Shown piece by piece: positions 1-8,679 of a DNA stretch of 16,406 bases (position 1 is its first letter; each line of letters starts with the position of its first letter). The notes beneath the pieces were generated by a model. That model was not told the origin of the DNA. It searched no databases and saw only the letters and a program-made list of their open reading frames with translations. A program made the translations under genes and the position numbers. Source of the stretch: Terfezia claveryi (taxonomy: Eukaryota; Ascomycota; Pezizomycetes; Pezizales; Pezizaceae); NCBI GenBank assembly GCA_015179025.1, contig WHUX01000631.1:1-16406 (forward strand), written 5' to 3'.

Positions 1-1
1 C

Positions 2-541
2 AACTACAGTGCAAAGGCACGTCCCTTAATCGACTTAACGAAAGACGTTCCTTTCAGTTGGGGATACGAGCAACAGCAAGCCTTTGATGACCTCCGGGAA
101 CGATTCCTCACTGCTCCTATCCTCACACAGTTTGACAGACAACTCGAGACAATCATAGAGACTGATGCTAGCAACCAAGCTATCGCTGGTATCCTCTCTC
201 AGTATCATGTTGTCAATGGAGGAAAGCAGCTTCATCCTGTTGAATACCATGCAAAAACCCTCTCCGCAGCTCAACGCAACTGGCCTATTCATGATAAGGA
301 GTTGTTTGCAATTGTGGATTGCTTCCGGAAGTGGTGAGATTGGTTGGTTGGCGTTTCAGTGAACGTCTATACAGACCACCAAGGGTTACAATATTTCAAC
401 ACCAAACAGAAGCTCAACTCCCGTCAAGCTACCTGGTACCTCCGCATATCTGAGTTCATCTACAATATTCACTACAGACCCGGTTCGAAGATGGGGCAAG
501 CCTGATGGCCTGTCTAGACGTTCAGGGAAGAGAAATCCGGC
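2..541 (+). pseudogene. Ty3/gypsy pol fragment: RT connection and RNase H
   Basis: The reading frame opens at base 2 and is truncated by the window edge. It begins with the conserved RT/RNase H junction (FSWGYEQQQAFDDLRERF), followed by the RNase H acidic positions in ETDAS, KELFAIVD and YTDHQ. RNase H removes the RNA strand of the RNA:DNA hybrid during reverse transcription. Breaks: TGA at 335-337, where an Arg is usual after KW (CGA to TGA), and a short out-of-frame stretch from about 503 to 526. There the expected KPDGLSRR motif is read in another frame before the original frame resumes. The downstream integrase is in the same frame, so this was one polyprotein. Family assignment is confident; the gene is not functional as it stands. 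Confidence 0.87.
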
Positions 542-1954
542 ATGGATGCTAGATTTTTCGAAGATGGACAGCTAATGGTACTTGGAGAAGAGGATGAAGA
601 GGAAGCCGAAGATGTTGAAGTGGAAGGAATAGATGTGGCCGGATGGCAAAAGAAGGATGGACTATGGGTGGTACCCTCCGAGTTTAAGTTGGAAGTGCTA
701 AGACAGCACCATGATAGTCAAGTGGCAGAACATTGGGGAAGACATCGTACTCAAGAGCTAGTGTCAAGGAATTTTACGTGGGATAAGTGGCAGGAAGATA
801 TTGCGAATTATGTGGCAGGATGTACCAAGTGTCAAAAAGCAAAGGCAGACAGGTATAGCAGGCAAACGAAGTTGGTACCGATGCCAACTGGAGAACGACC
901 ATTTGAGGAAATAGCTATGGACTTCGTTGGTGAGCTACCAGAGTCAGAAGGTTTCAATACAATACTCGTTATCACGGACCGGTTTACAAAAGTACAACAC
1001 TATATTCCGGCAAAGACTACATGGACAGCATCCGATGTTGCTGACACCTATATTAACGAAATATGGAGACTCTATGGCCTCCCCCGACATATCACCTCTG
1101 ACCGTGGTCCACAGTTTGCTTCTAGATTCCTCAAGGAGCTTAACCAAAAGCTCAATATAACCCTCCGCCTCTCCACTGCCTATCACCCTTAGACCGATGG
1201 ACTTGCCAAACGAGCAGTCCAAACACTTAAGCAGTACCTCCGCATCTACTGTCACGATAGGCAAGCTCGTTGGAAACGATGGCTACCCTTAGCTGAGTTT
1301 GCCTATAATACTGCCGCCCACTCTACCTATAAGTACTCCCCTTACCGAAGTCTGTATGGCTTCGACCCTCGCACCATTCACCTTTCAGATGACTATGAAT
1401 TCTCCTCCCCCGCTGCAGAAGAATGGCTAGACCGAATGACAACTGTACACAACCAAATTCATGATACCCTCAAGCAAATCAATCATAAAAGAAGTGCTAT
1501 ACACCTCGAAAAGGCACGCAGGTTTGCTATTGACGATTGGGTATTGGTTGACCGCCGGAACCTACAGATACGAGCTGGGAACAACCGTTCCCTTACCAGC
1601 AAGTGGATAGGGCCCTACAAGGTCATTGAAGCTATTGGTTCACACGCATACAGGCTCGAAGTTCCACAAGGCACACGATGGCATAATGTTGTTCATGTTA
1701 CCCTCCTAAAGCCATTCAGACGACGAGACGAGCCACAAGATATGAACGAAGATCAACCAGATATCTTCGAAGTCAAATCCATCGTGGACTCCCGCAAGAA
1801 TAGAGGAATAGTCAAGTATAGGGTGTGTTGGGAAGGATATACTGAGTTTGAAGACACTTGGGAGACCTTTGACAAGTTGGATAACTGCCCAGAGAAGCTC
1901 AGAGAGTACCGAGAGAAATTCCCCAATAAGCCACGAGATGAAAGAGACGTCTGA
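542..1954 (+). pseudogene. Ty3/gypsy integrase with C-terminal chromodomain
   Basis: One frame of about 470 codons with a single internal stop, TAG at 1190-1192, in the place of Gln in the usual YHPQTDG motif (CAG to TAG). In order: HHCC zinc-binding region (Cys pair in CTKC, about residue 98), DDE core with Asp in MDFVG and Asp in SDRGPQF, then GPY/F-type region (WIGPYKV), then a chromodomain at about 1766-1924 (start FEVKSIVDSR, core YRVCWEGY and DTWE). The third catalytic residue, normally Glu shortly after TDG, is Lys (AAA at 1208-1210). Integrase inserts the cDNA, and chromodomains of chromoviruses steer it to marked chromatin. ATG 542 is only the first Met in an open polyprotein frame, not a true start. 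It ends at TGA 1952-1954, about 295 bp before the LTR. Confidence 0.9.
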
Positions 1955-2249
1955 GGTTTGGACCTACGTCCAGTGGTTTACGAGTGAAGACATGGTACCT
2001 TTTACCCTCCTACTTGTCGCCTTTTCCCTGTGGGTTTTTTGGCGAGAGGTTTGGTTTTTAACGGCCATGGCATGCATGTGTAGATACACCGGTCTTGTGG
2101 TACCCTGTCAGGGAGAGAGGTATCTAATGATGTTTGGTTAGTACCTAGCCACCGCCGTTACCTGAGTCTTTACTAAGTACTTGTTCCAAACCTTTGGTCA
2201 GGAGGAACTTGTATTCAGCTGTGGACAGCTGCCTGGAAACGGGGAGTAA
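1955..2249 (+). other. Element 1 3' untranslated region and polypurine tract
   Basis: Non-coding stretch between the pol stop and the 3' LTR. It ends in a purine-rich run with GGAAACGGGGAGTAA at about 2235-2249, directly before the LTR, the expected plus-strand primer. Nothing else is recognisable; a short frame here (1848-2141) is out of frame with pol. Confidence 0.7.
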
Positions 2250-2866
2250 TGTTACGACTCAGGTAAGAGACCTACCCTCCACCGGGATAACCAATACCCT
2301 ACTACATTGCTGACTGTGATGGCCTGATCACCCATACAGATGCGGGTAGTGCGTCGGGAGTGCAGACGTTAAAGGGATTGGGTAAAGGAAGTGTATGTTC
2401 TCTGATATTGGATCTCATGCATGTATTCTCTTCAGTGTGTTTCTATGATGTTCTAATATATGACATTCCTATGTTGTTATTCGTTGTATTCAAGCTTATC
2501 TCCTGTAAGACAGCCTGACTGCAAAGTGTTGTAGTTCGGGCTGCCTAATCAATGTATATCAGCCTGCAGAGTTCCTAAACAGGAAGCGTCTTCCTGTTTT
2601 AGGCAGCTACCTGACATCAGTGCTACTAAGCCATTATAGGAAGTGTCGTCAGATCTGATAATAGGTTATCAGATCAACGCTTCTATATAAGCTACCGCTT
2701 TTACATAGTTAATACAATAAGACCCAAGCGGTGTTCTAAGTCTCATATAGCTTTACTCTTATCGAGTTCACATTACACCCGAGTTATAGCTGCGTTTATA
2801 CTTTACTCCGCTACTATCTATCCGTTCCCCGAAAAGTATTCTCGTAGTTACAGCTCGCCTGTAACA
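2250..2866 (+). repeat. LTR A, 617 bp, 3' LTR of element 1
   Basis: Begins TGTTACGACTC and ends GCCTGTAACA, with TGTTAC/GTAACA terminal inverted repeats. It is preceded by a polypurine tract. A second copy of the same length lies in inverted orientation at 5408-6024. Side-by-side reading by eye gives roughly 30 differences, about three quarters transitions, plus two compensating 1-bp indels (about 95% identity). It contains a TATA box, paired GATA-type sites, a decayed CRE-like site and two strong hairpins. Of the 5-bp target duplication, only the right-hand copy, TCGAA (2867-2871), would be in view. Confidence 0.93.
2652..2690 (+). promoter_or_regulatory. LTR A core promoter: inverted GATA pair plus TATA box
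   Basis: GATCTGATAA (2652-2661) and TTATCAGATC (2666-2675) form a perfect 10-bp inverted repeat around TAGG; each arm carries a fungal GATA-factor core (TGATAA/TTATCA). A TATA box, TATATAA, follows at 2684-2690. Transcription would be expected to start some 25-40 bases downstream, near the AAGACCCAAGCGG segment. Regulation by a GATA factor is inferred. Confidence 0.6.
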
Positions 2867-3667
2867 TCGAACAAATAGGATAGGTGCACCAGCGGAGGAG
2901 CGTGAGCATCGGACTTTTGTAGTAGGAAGGTTCTCATCAAGGTACTTCTGAAGGACTTCGTCTTCCTCCCATGTGGTCTTGTAGATAGCCCCGAATAGTA
3001 TCTTTGCGGTTGGGTCTTGGAGGGGGATTTCATGGTCCCATGGCTTGTATTCAGGGAGTCTAGCTGCCTGTTCTGCGGTAAAGCAATGTGAGTAACGAGA
3101 GTATCGTTCGCTTGCGTCAATGATAAGCACGATCTCACCATCCTCTAGTGGCTCTTCAACTTCAAGAACAAAAACAGTAGGAATCCATCTAATGGAACAC
3201 GGAATAATCAAACCTGTAGAGACCTGTCTCAGGCACCTGTCCTGAGTATCTACCGAAAATCCATTTTCTCCCAACCAAGACAAACCCAAAATAATATCCT
3301 TCTTCCCAATATCCAAAATTTTGGCATCCATCTTGAACTTACCCAAAAAACAAGAAGAGGAATCCAATATATCAAACCTAGTATTAACCACATATTTTCC
3401 TCCAGAAATTCGAGATCCATCTCCTTACCTAACCTTAACTTCCCTAGCCCTTTTCCAAATTCCCAACTTAACTGCTAATCTTTTTCCCACGACTGGAGCA
3501 CTAGCTCCACAGTCTACCACTGCTTCAACTTCTTCCCCAGCGATAAGAATTCGAACCGTCAGGAGAGGTGAATGTCTAGGAGTACGTCCGATGGTAGGTG
3601 ATGTACTCCTTACTCGTTTCCTGACTCTTCTCCTTCGGAACCAAGCTTGGTAATCCGAAGTTGTCCT
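2867..3667 (-). pseudogene. Gypsy protease and truncated reverse transcriptase
   Basis: The minus-strand frame opens after a TAA near 3668 and runs to the LTR A junction. The aspartic protease shows the active-site segment VVDCGASAPVVG (about 3516-3481), with Cys where Ser or Thr is usual after the catalytic Asp, and the later ILGLSWL motif. The RT entry follows: PEYKPWDHEIPL, a KYLDENLPT segment and SSAGAPILFV, the normal start of the RT palm. It is cut after one more Arg codon at 2867; the remaining codons to 2768 come from the LTR. TAA at 3425-3427 interrupts the protease (CAA to TAA by one C-to-T). The frame is -1 relative to gag, with about 60 bp of overlap, so either programmed frameshifting or an old indel joined the two. 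Confidence 0.85.
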
Positions 3668-5349
3668 TTATCTGTTTGAGCTTTCTTGTTGGCTGGTACA
3701 AGCGCCTGGCTTGTACTAGTGGTAGTTTTTGGTTTATAGGAATAAGGTTCAGAGACATGCTTCCCATATGTACACTCTTTTGCCTTATGATCGGTTCTCC
3801 CACATTTCACAGATCGTCCTTCCTATATTCTGCTTTTATATATTGGAGAGGGGATGCGAGTATTATTGTAGGAGGTAGGAGCTGTTCCTTGGAGTTGTGT
3901 TCCTATATCTAAGGGGCGCTTCCTGGTTATTGATGGGGCAGCAGCAGTTTGGCGGTTTCGGCTCTGGAATTCAGAGCCGATGATATCCATCTCGATAAGT
4001 TTCTGTCTCCATTGATGTAGGAAGGTGCGAAGGTTTTCGTAGTGAGCCATTGATTTGCGGAGTTCATGGGGAAGGTTGGAGATTATAATATTGATGACCT
4101 GCATCTCGGATAGTTTGGTATAATTGTTAAGCCTATCTATCTCCGTTAGATAATACAAGATAGAGCTAGTCTTTTTTAATGCTGCTAGGTCATGATACGC
4201 TCGATCTGCCTGGTAGTGGTCCCCATAATATAGTTCCATGGCTTCCTTAACCTCCTTCCAAGTATGATACTTAACTCGGTTAGCCTTCCACCAATCTAAT
4301 ACTTTTCAGTCCATTAATAATCCAACATATGCTAGCTTCTGGTCTTCATTTCGAGTGAGAGTGATGAGAAAGTAATCGTCCATTTGAAGGATCCAGCCTT
4401 CGAGATGCGTTCGTTCCCCCTTAAATTTATTTGGAGGTGGTGCTTTTCCTGCTATCTGCTTATCTTCAAAGATCCCAAGTCCTACTAGAGGTGGTAGCGG
4501 AGGAGTAGGGTCTCTGGGTCATTGTTGTTCTGCTAGTGGTAGAGGAGGTGGTGGCATATCTCCTGCTGCTTGCTCAAGTCTTTGTGCTGTATTTGCTGGA
4601 GGATATATAGGCTGAGGAGCCTGTACCCGACATTCTACTCTTTCAAGTCAGTCTTGAAAGTTAGTGAATTGTCCTTTCATACTACTGATTTGTCCTTCAA
4701 TACTAGCAAACCGTTGCTGATACTGATCATTGTAGAAGTCGGCTTGTCCCTTGAGATATCGAAGGTTGTGGTGGATTGTCTAGAATTCTTTTGTCTAGTT
4801 TGTTTGTCCTGAAATAATAAGATTCTGGATTTGTGTGAGTGCACTTTGCGTATCATTCAATAGTTGTGCATGTTTGTTGGCAGCAGCATTAGCTGTATTC
4901 TGGATATCTGCTGCACTTCACTGAATGAACTCGGTATGTGCTGTCTGTGTCTGCTGTAGCTGTTGTACCTGTGCGAGTGCAGCTTGCTTGTCTGCCTCTA
5001 AACACTGAACTTGTGCCTTCATGGCGGCGTATCCAGGATCAACGGGAGTCTGGTGGCGAGCTGCTGGTCACTTGCCCTTAGTGGAGGGTCCTGGATTATT
5101 AGATGGAGCTACTGATGGGGCAACTGATCGTATAATAGGTTCAGGAGAGGAGGAGGATATTGATCTGAGTCCTATTTGTTGACGGGGAGTGCCTCAGGGT
5201 TCCTGAAATTGTGGAATCTGAGAAGAGGGAGCATAGTATTGCTCGATGAATTGTTTAGCTCGTTGCTGTGCTTGGACAATACTATCATTGTCAGTGTCAG
5301 CCATAGGCTCATCAGAGGCTTCACCAAGTAATCCTCTCAACATCGACAT
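3610..5349 (-). pseudogene. Gypsy gag with nine in-frame stops and no frameshift
   Basis: One frame of 579 codons from ATG at 5349 to TAA at 3612-3610. ATG 5349 is chosen because it is the first Met after the leader; a Met 15 codons on is an alternative. The N-terminus is Gln-rich and probably coiled coil (residues about 110-160). The capsid-like core includes NKFKGERTHLEGWILQMDDYF, WWKANR and the ORF around 4239-3823. Near the C-terminus is a zinc knuckle (CGRTDHKAKEC) whose first Cys appears as Ser. Gag forms the particle shell and packages RNA. Internal stops begin (first base) at 5196, 5070, 4920, 4797, 4782, 4650, 4521, 4308 and 3825: six TGA and three TAG, each one C-to-T (or G-to-A) from a sense codon. 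Family is clear; product is dead. Confidence 0.87.
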
Positions 5350-5407
5350 AGTTGTAGGGAATTGTAGGGTGTTGGTGTCTATAGAGGTGTATAGACAAGC
5401 GGTGTAA
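5350..5407 (-). promoter_or_regulatory. Element 2 leader with candidate self-priming site
   Basis: On the minus strand the LTR end (ATAACA) is followed by two bases and then ACACCGCTTG (5405-5396). This is exactly complementary to CAAGCGGTGT at 2725-2734 in LTR A, about 35-40 bases after the TATA box and so near the expected 5' end of the transcript. That arrangement matches Tf1/sushi-type self-priming, where the mRNA 5' end primes reverse transcription. I see no obvious tRNA-type primer site. Confidence 0.55.
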
Positions 5408-6024
5408 TGTTATAGGCGAGCTGTAACTACGAGAATACTTCGAGGAAAAGGATAGATAATAGCAGAGTAAAGTATAAACGCAGCTATAACTCGGGTGTAA
5501 TATGAACTCGATAAGAGTAAAGCTATATAAGACTAAGAACACCACTTGGGTCTTATTGTATTAACTATGTAAAAGTGGTAGCTTATATAGAAGGGTTGAT
5601 CTGATAACCCGTTTATCAGATCTGATGACACTGTCTATAATGGCTTAGTAGCACTGACGTCAGGTAGTTGCCCAGAACAGGAAGACGCTTCCTGTTTAGG
5701 AACTCTGCAGGCTGACATACATTGATTAGGCAGCCCGAACTACAACGCTTTGCAGTCAGGCTGTCTTACAGGAGATAAGCTTGAATACAACGAATAACAA
5801 CATAGGAATATCATATATTAGAACATCATAGAAACACACTGAAGAGAATACATGCACGAGATCCAATATCAGAGAACACACACTTCCTTTACCCAATCCC
5901 TTTAACATCTGTACTCCCGATGCACTACCCGCATCTGTATGGGTGATCAGGCCATCACAGTCAGCAATGTAGTAGGGTATTGGTTATCCCGGTGGAGGGT
6001 AGGTCTCTTACCTGAGTCGTAACA
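5408..6024 (-). repeat. LTR B, 617 bp, 5' LTR of element 2
   Basis: Inverted copy of LTR A with the same length and ends. It keeps an intact CRE-like octamer, TGACGTCA (5655-5662), that reads TGACATCA in LTR A. In the R region it reads CAAGTGGTGT where LTR A has CAAGCGGTGT. Minus-strand transcription from it would run into gag. It abuts element 3 RT sequence at 6025. Confidence 0.93.
5583..5622 (-). promoter_or_regulatory. LTR B core promoter: inverted GATA pair plus TATA box
   Basis: Same arrangement as in LTR A, on the minus strand: arms GATCTGATAA (5598-5607) and TTATCAGATC (5613-5622) around a 5-base loop, and TATATAA at 5589-5583. The loop differs from LTR A but both arms and the TATA box are unchanged. 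Confidence 0.6.
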
Positions 6025-6026
6025 GG

Positions 6027-7091
6027 TTCACCAAATTGGACCTAAGAGGGGCTTATAACCTGGTATGGATCGCCAAAGGGGAGGAGTGGAAAACCGCCTT
6101 CCGGATGTGTTATGGCCATTTCGAGTACAATATGATGCCCTTTGGCCTAACTAATACCCCCGCATCTTTCCAGCAATTTATCAATAACACCCTGTGGGAC
6201 TTTCTGGATGTATTTTGTACAGCCTACCTAGACAATATCCTCATCTACTCGGATACCCTAGTGGAAAACAAAATCCACATCCGACAGGTACTAGAGAAGC
6301 TGGAACAAGCTGGGTTATACTATAAACCCAAGAAATGCGAATTCCACGTCTAAGAGATGAAGTACCTGGGCTTGATAATAACTATGGATGGTATCAGAAT
6401 GGACCCTGCCAAAGTTACTGCAATCCAGGATTGGGAAACCCCTGCCAACCTCAAGGATATACAGGCCTTCTTGGACTTTGTCAATTTCTACCACTGGTTT
6501 ATTTTAGGATATTTAAGAATTGTAGCACCACTGACAGTGTTAAATAAGACCAAGGGTATAGAAAAGAGCTAATGATTCCAGTAGAGTCCAGAAGCCTAAT
6601 CCGCCTTCGAGAGGCTTAAGGAAGCCTTCTGCTCAGCCCCGATCCTGGTCCACTTCAATCCTGATCGTGAATGTATTGTTGAGATAGATGCTTCAGAATA
6701 TATCTCTGCAGGAATCCTGTCCCAGAACAATGACAATAGGATTCTTCACCTAGTGGCCTATTTCTCAAAGAAACACTCCCGAGCAGAGTACAATTACGAA
6801 ATCTATGATAAAGAATTAATGGCCATTGTGTGAGTATTTAAGGAATGGAAACTTTACCTAGAATCGGTAAAGGGGGTTATCAAGATCCTTTCTGACCACA
6901 AGAACCTAGAATACTTCACAACCACTAAATTGCTAAACTGCCGACAGGCTAGATAGTCGGAATTCCTCTCGTAGTTTAACTTCAAGATAAGGTATTAGCC
7001 AGGAAAGGCTGGGGATAAGCCGGATGCACTAACCAGGAGATCAGGAAATCTCCCTAAAGGGGGGGATTAAAGGCTGAAGTACTAGAATCAG
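6027..7091 (+). pseudogene. Element 3 reverse transcriptase and RNase H
   Basis: One frame continues from FTKLDLRGAYN (RT motif with a catalytic Asp), through MPFGLTNTPASFQ and the catalytic loop, to the thumb. The YxDD box reads AYLDN: the second Asp (6234-6236) is Asn, which would abolish polymerase activity. RNase H follows ([32 protein letters not shown]) and ends near the KPDALTRRSG motif at about 7020-7049. There is no frameshift but about eleven stops, beginning at 6351, 6570, 6573 and 6582 and continuing to 7083. Nearly all sit where Gln, Arg or Trp is expected (CAA/CAG/CGA/TGG to stop). The first residues of RT are missing because element 2 is inserted there. Confidence 0.85.
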
Positions 7092-8679
7092 GTGGTACTG
7101 AAACCTGAAAATCTCGACCTAGTGGCCAATAGCTTTGCTGTTGCTGATGCTGTTGCTGATGCTGATACTGATACTAAAGCTGAAGCGAACCCTGGAGCAG
7201 ATCTCCTTCTGCAGATACAACAGGCATATGTGGAGGACAACCTGGTTAAGGATATAATCGCCGCAGTGGAGTCTAGACAGCGCCATTACACCAAGATTTC
7301 CCTAGCCAAGTGCACCACTCAGGACGGCCTCCTATACTACCTAGATCAGCTCTATATACCTAAAGGGGAGCTGTAGGTGCAGCTGGTCAAGGAGCACCAT
7401 GATACCCTGGCTGCAGGTCATCCTGGAGTAGCTAAAACATTAGAGCTACTAGCTAGGCAATATACATGGATTGACCAACAGAAGGAGGTAGAGGGGTACA
7501 TACAGAACTGCTATGTTTGCAAGCATGCTAAGCCTACCCGTCATGCTCCTTATAGGACCCTGAAGCCCCTGGATATCCCAGACCAGCCTTGGCAACACCT
7601 AACCATGGACTTTGTGACTGGGTTGCCAGAGGATTTGGAGTTTAACGCTATTCTTATGGTAGTAGACTGATTGACCAAAATAAGGCATGTTATACCTTGC
7701 CATGATACCTGTTCTGCCTAGGACCTCGCTGACCTCTACCTCAACCATGTTCTTCTGCTACCATGGTTTCCCCAAGTCAGTCATCTCAGACCATGGCCCC
7801 TAATTCGTCTTGGACTTCTGGAAGGTATTCTGCGAGCTTCTGAGAATCAACATATACCTCTCTACAGCGTATTACCCCCAAACAGATAGTCAGTCCGAGT
7901 GAATAAATGCAATCATAGAGTAGTACCTGAGAGCATACGTTAATTACTAGCAAAACAACTGGGTTTCGCTGCTAGCAACCTGTGAGTTTGCTACTAACAA
8001 CTATTTCTCGGAGTCTCTAAAAACCTATCTATTCCTAGCCAATTATGGCTGGCACTCTCGTTTCGTGGACTCCCTAGCACCTCTGCACAAGGCTAGGGAG
8101 AACACCCCAGCTAAGGAGTTCACTATGGAGATTGCTAAGTTGCACTCCACCCTAAGAGCCGAACTGGTATATGCTCAAACTTGGCAAGCAGAGTATGCCA
8201 ATGGATCATGGTTGCCAGCCCCTAGGTATCAGCCAAGAGATAAGGTGTGGCTCTCCAGCAGGCACTTCTGGACGGAACGGCTATCTCGCAAGCTCGACTA
8301 TAAGTTCCTGTGTCCATTCGAGGTGGTGGCTGCTATGGGCACTCATGCTTATTGATTGAGGTTCTCCAAGGACATCAAACGCCACCAGGTTGTATATGTA
8401 TCAGAAATTGAGCCAGCAGCTGACGATCCCCTCCCAGGGCAGAAACACTCCCCACCTCCTCCAGTAGTTATTGAAGGTGAAGAGGAATAGGAGGTAGAGG
8501 AAGTGCTGGACTCACGAAAGAGGTATAAGTATCTGCAGTACAAGGTTAAATGAGTAGGGGATGAGGAGGCTACCTGGCAACCTATTGAGGACCTGGAAAA
8601 TACTCAAGATCTGGTCTCCCTGTTCCATTAGCAATACCCGAGGAAGCCCTGTCCGGTTGAGTTATCTCTGCATGTCTGA
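7092..8679 (+). pseudogene. Element 3 integrase with chromodomain
   Basis: Two better-preserved blocks (7092-7376, 7377-7670) hold a low-complexity Ala/Asp segment, the HHCC zinc-binding region (HHDTLAAGHPG, CYVCKHAK) and the first catalytic Asp in MDFVTGLP. A +1 frameshift near 7752-7758 moves the frame. The second Asp (SDHGP) and the Glu (TDSQSE) then follow, both retained. The C-terminal region includes PRDKVWLS and a chromodomain at about 8491-8640 (EVEEVLDSRKR, YKVK, ATWQPIEDL), with TGA replacing its conserved Trp (8551-8553). Stops occur at 7374, 7668 and 7713 and repeatedly after the shift; the frame ends at TGA 8677-8679. It is a pol pseudogene of the same type as the element 1 integrase but clearly a separate lineage. 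Confidence 0.84.

Larger units (their letters stand above)
1..2866 (+). mobile_element. Element 1: 3' part of a chromoviral Ty3/gypsy retrotransposon
   Basis: Domains run in Ty3/gypsy order: end of RT, RNase H, integrase, chromodomain, polypurine tract, 3' LTR. The 5' LTR, gag, protease and most of RT must lie upstream of the window. The right boundary is exact: the LTR ends in TAACA at 2866 and the next base belongs to the RT gene of a related element on the opposite strand. This is probably the youngest of the three gypsy copies, since its pol holds only two nonsense codons and one pair of compensating indels. Confidence 0.88.
2867..6024 (-). mobile_element. Element 2: 5' part of a gypsy element of the same family, inverted
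   Basis: Read on the minus strand: 5' LTR (6024-5408), leader with primer-binding site, gag, protease and the first residues of RT, which stop at 2867 where LTR A of element 1 begins. The rest of RT, RNase H, integrase and the 3' LTR should continue upstream of element 1, outside the window. The outer edge at 6024/6025 falls inside the RT gene of element 3; the expected target duplication there is GGTTC (6025-6029). Confidence 0.87.

Noticed and set aside
944..1264. 106-codon minus-strand reading frame
   Set aside because: It lies opposite the integrase core, whose DDE motifs fix the coding strand.
3321..3653. 110-codon plus-strand frame
   Set aside because: It is antisense to the protease, whose active-site and ILGLSWL motifs fix the minus strand as coding.
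5321..5545. 74-codon minus-strand frame spanning the LTR B edge
   Set aside because: It crosses LTR, primer-binding site and leader, and ends in another frame inside the start of gag.
2250..6024. A single transposon with long terminal inverted repeats
   Set aside because: The 617-bp inverted copies could suggest a DNA element with long TIRs. But each is a TG...CA LTR with promoter, one has a polypurine tract before it and the other a primer site after it, and gag-protease-RT and integrase lie in opposite directions.
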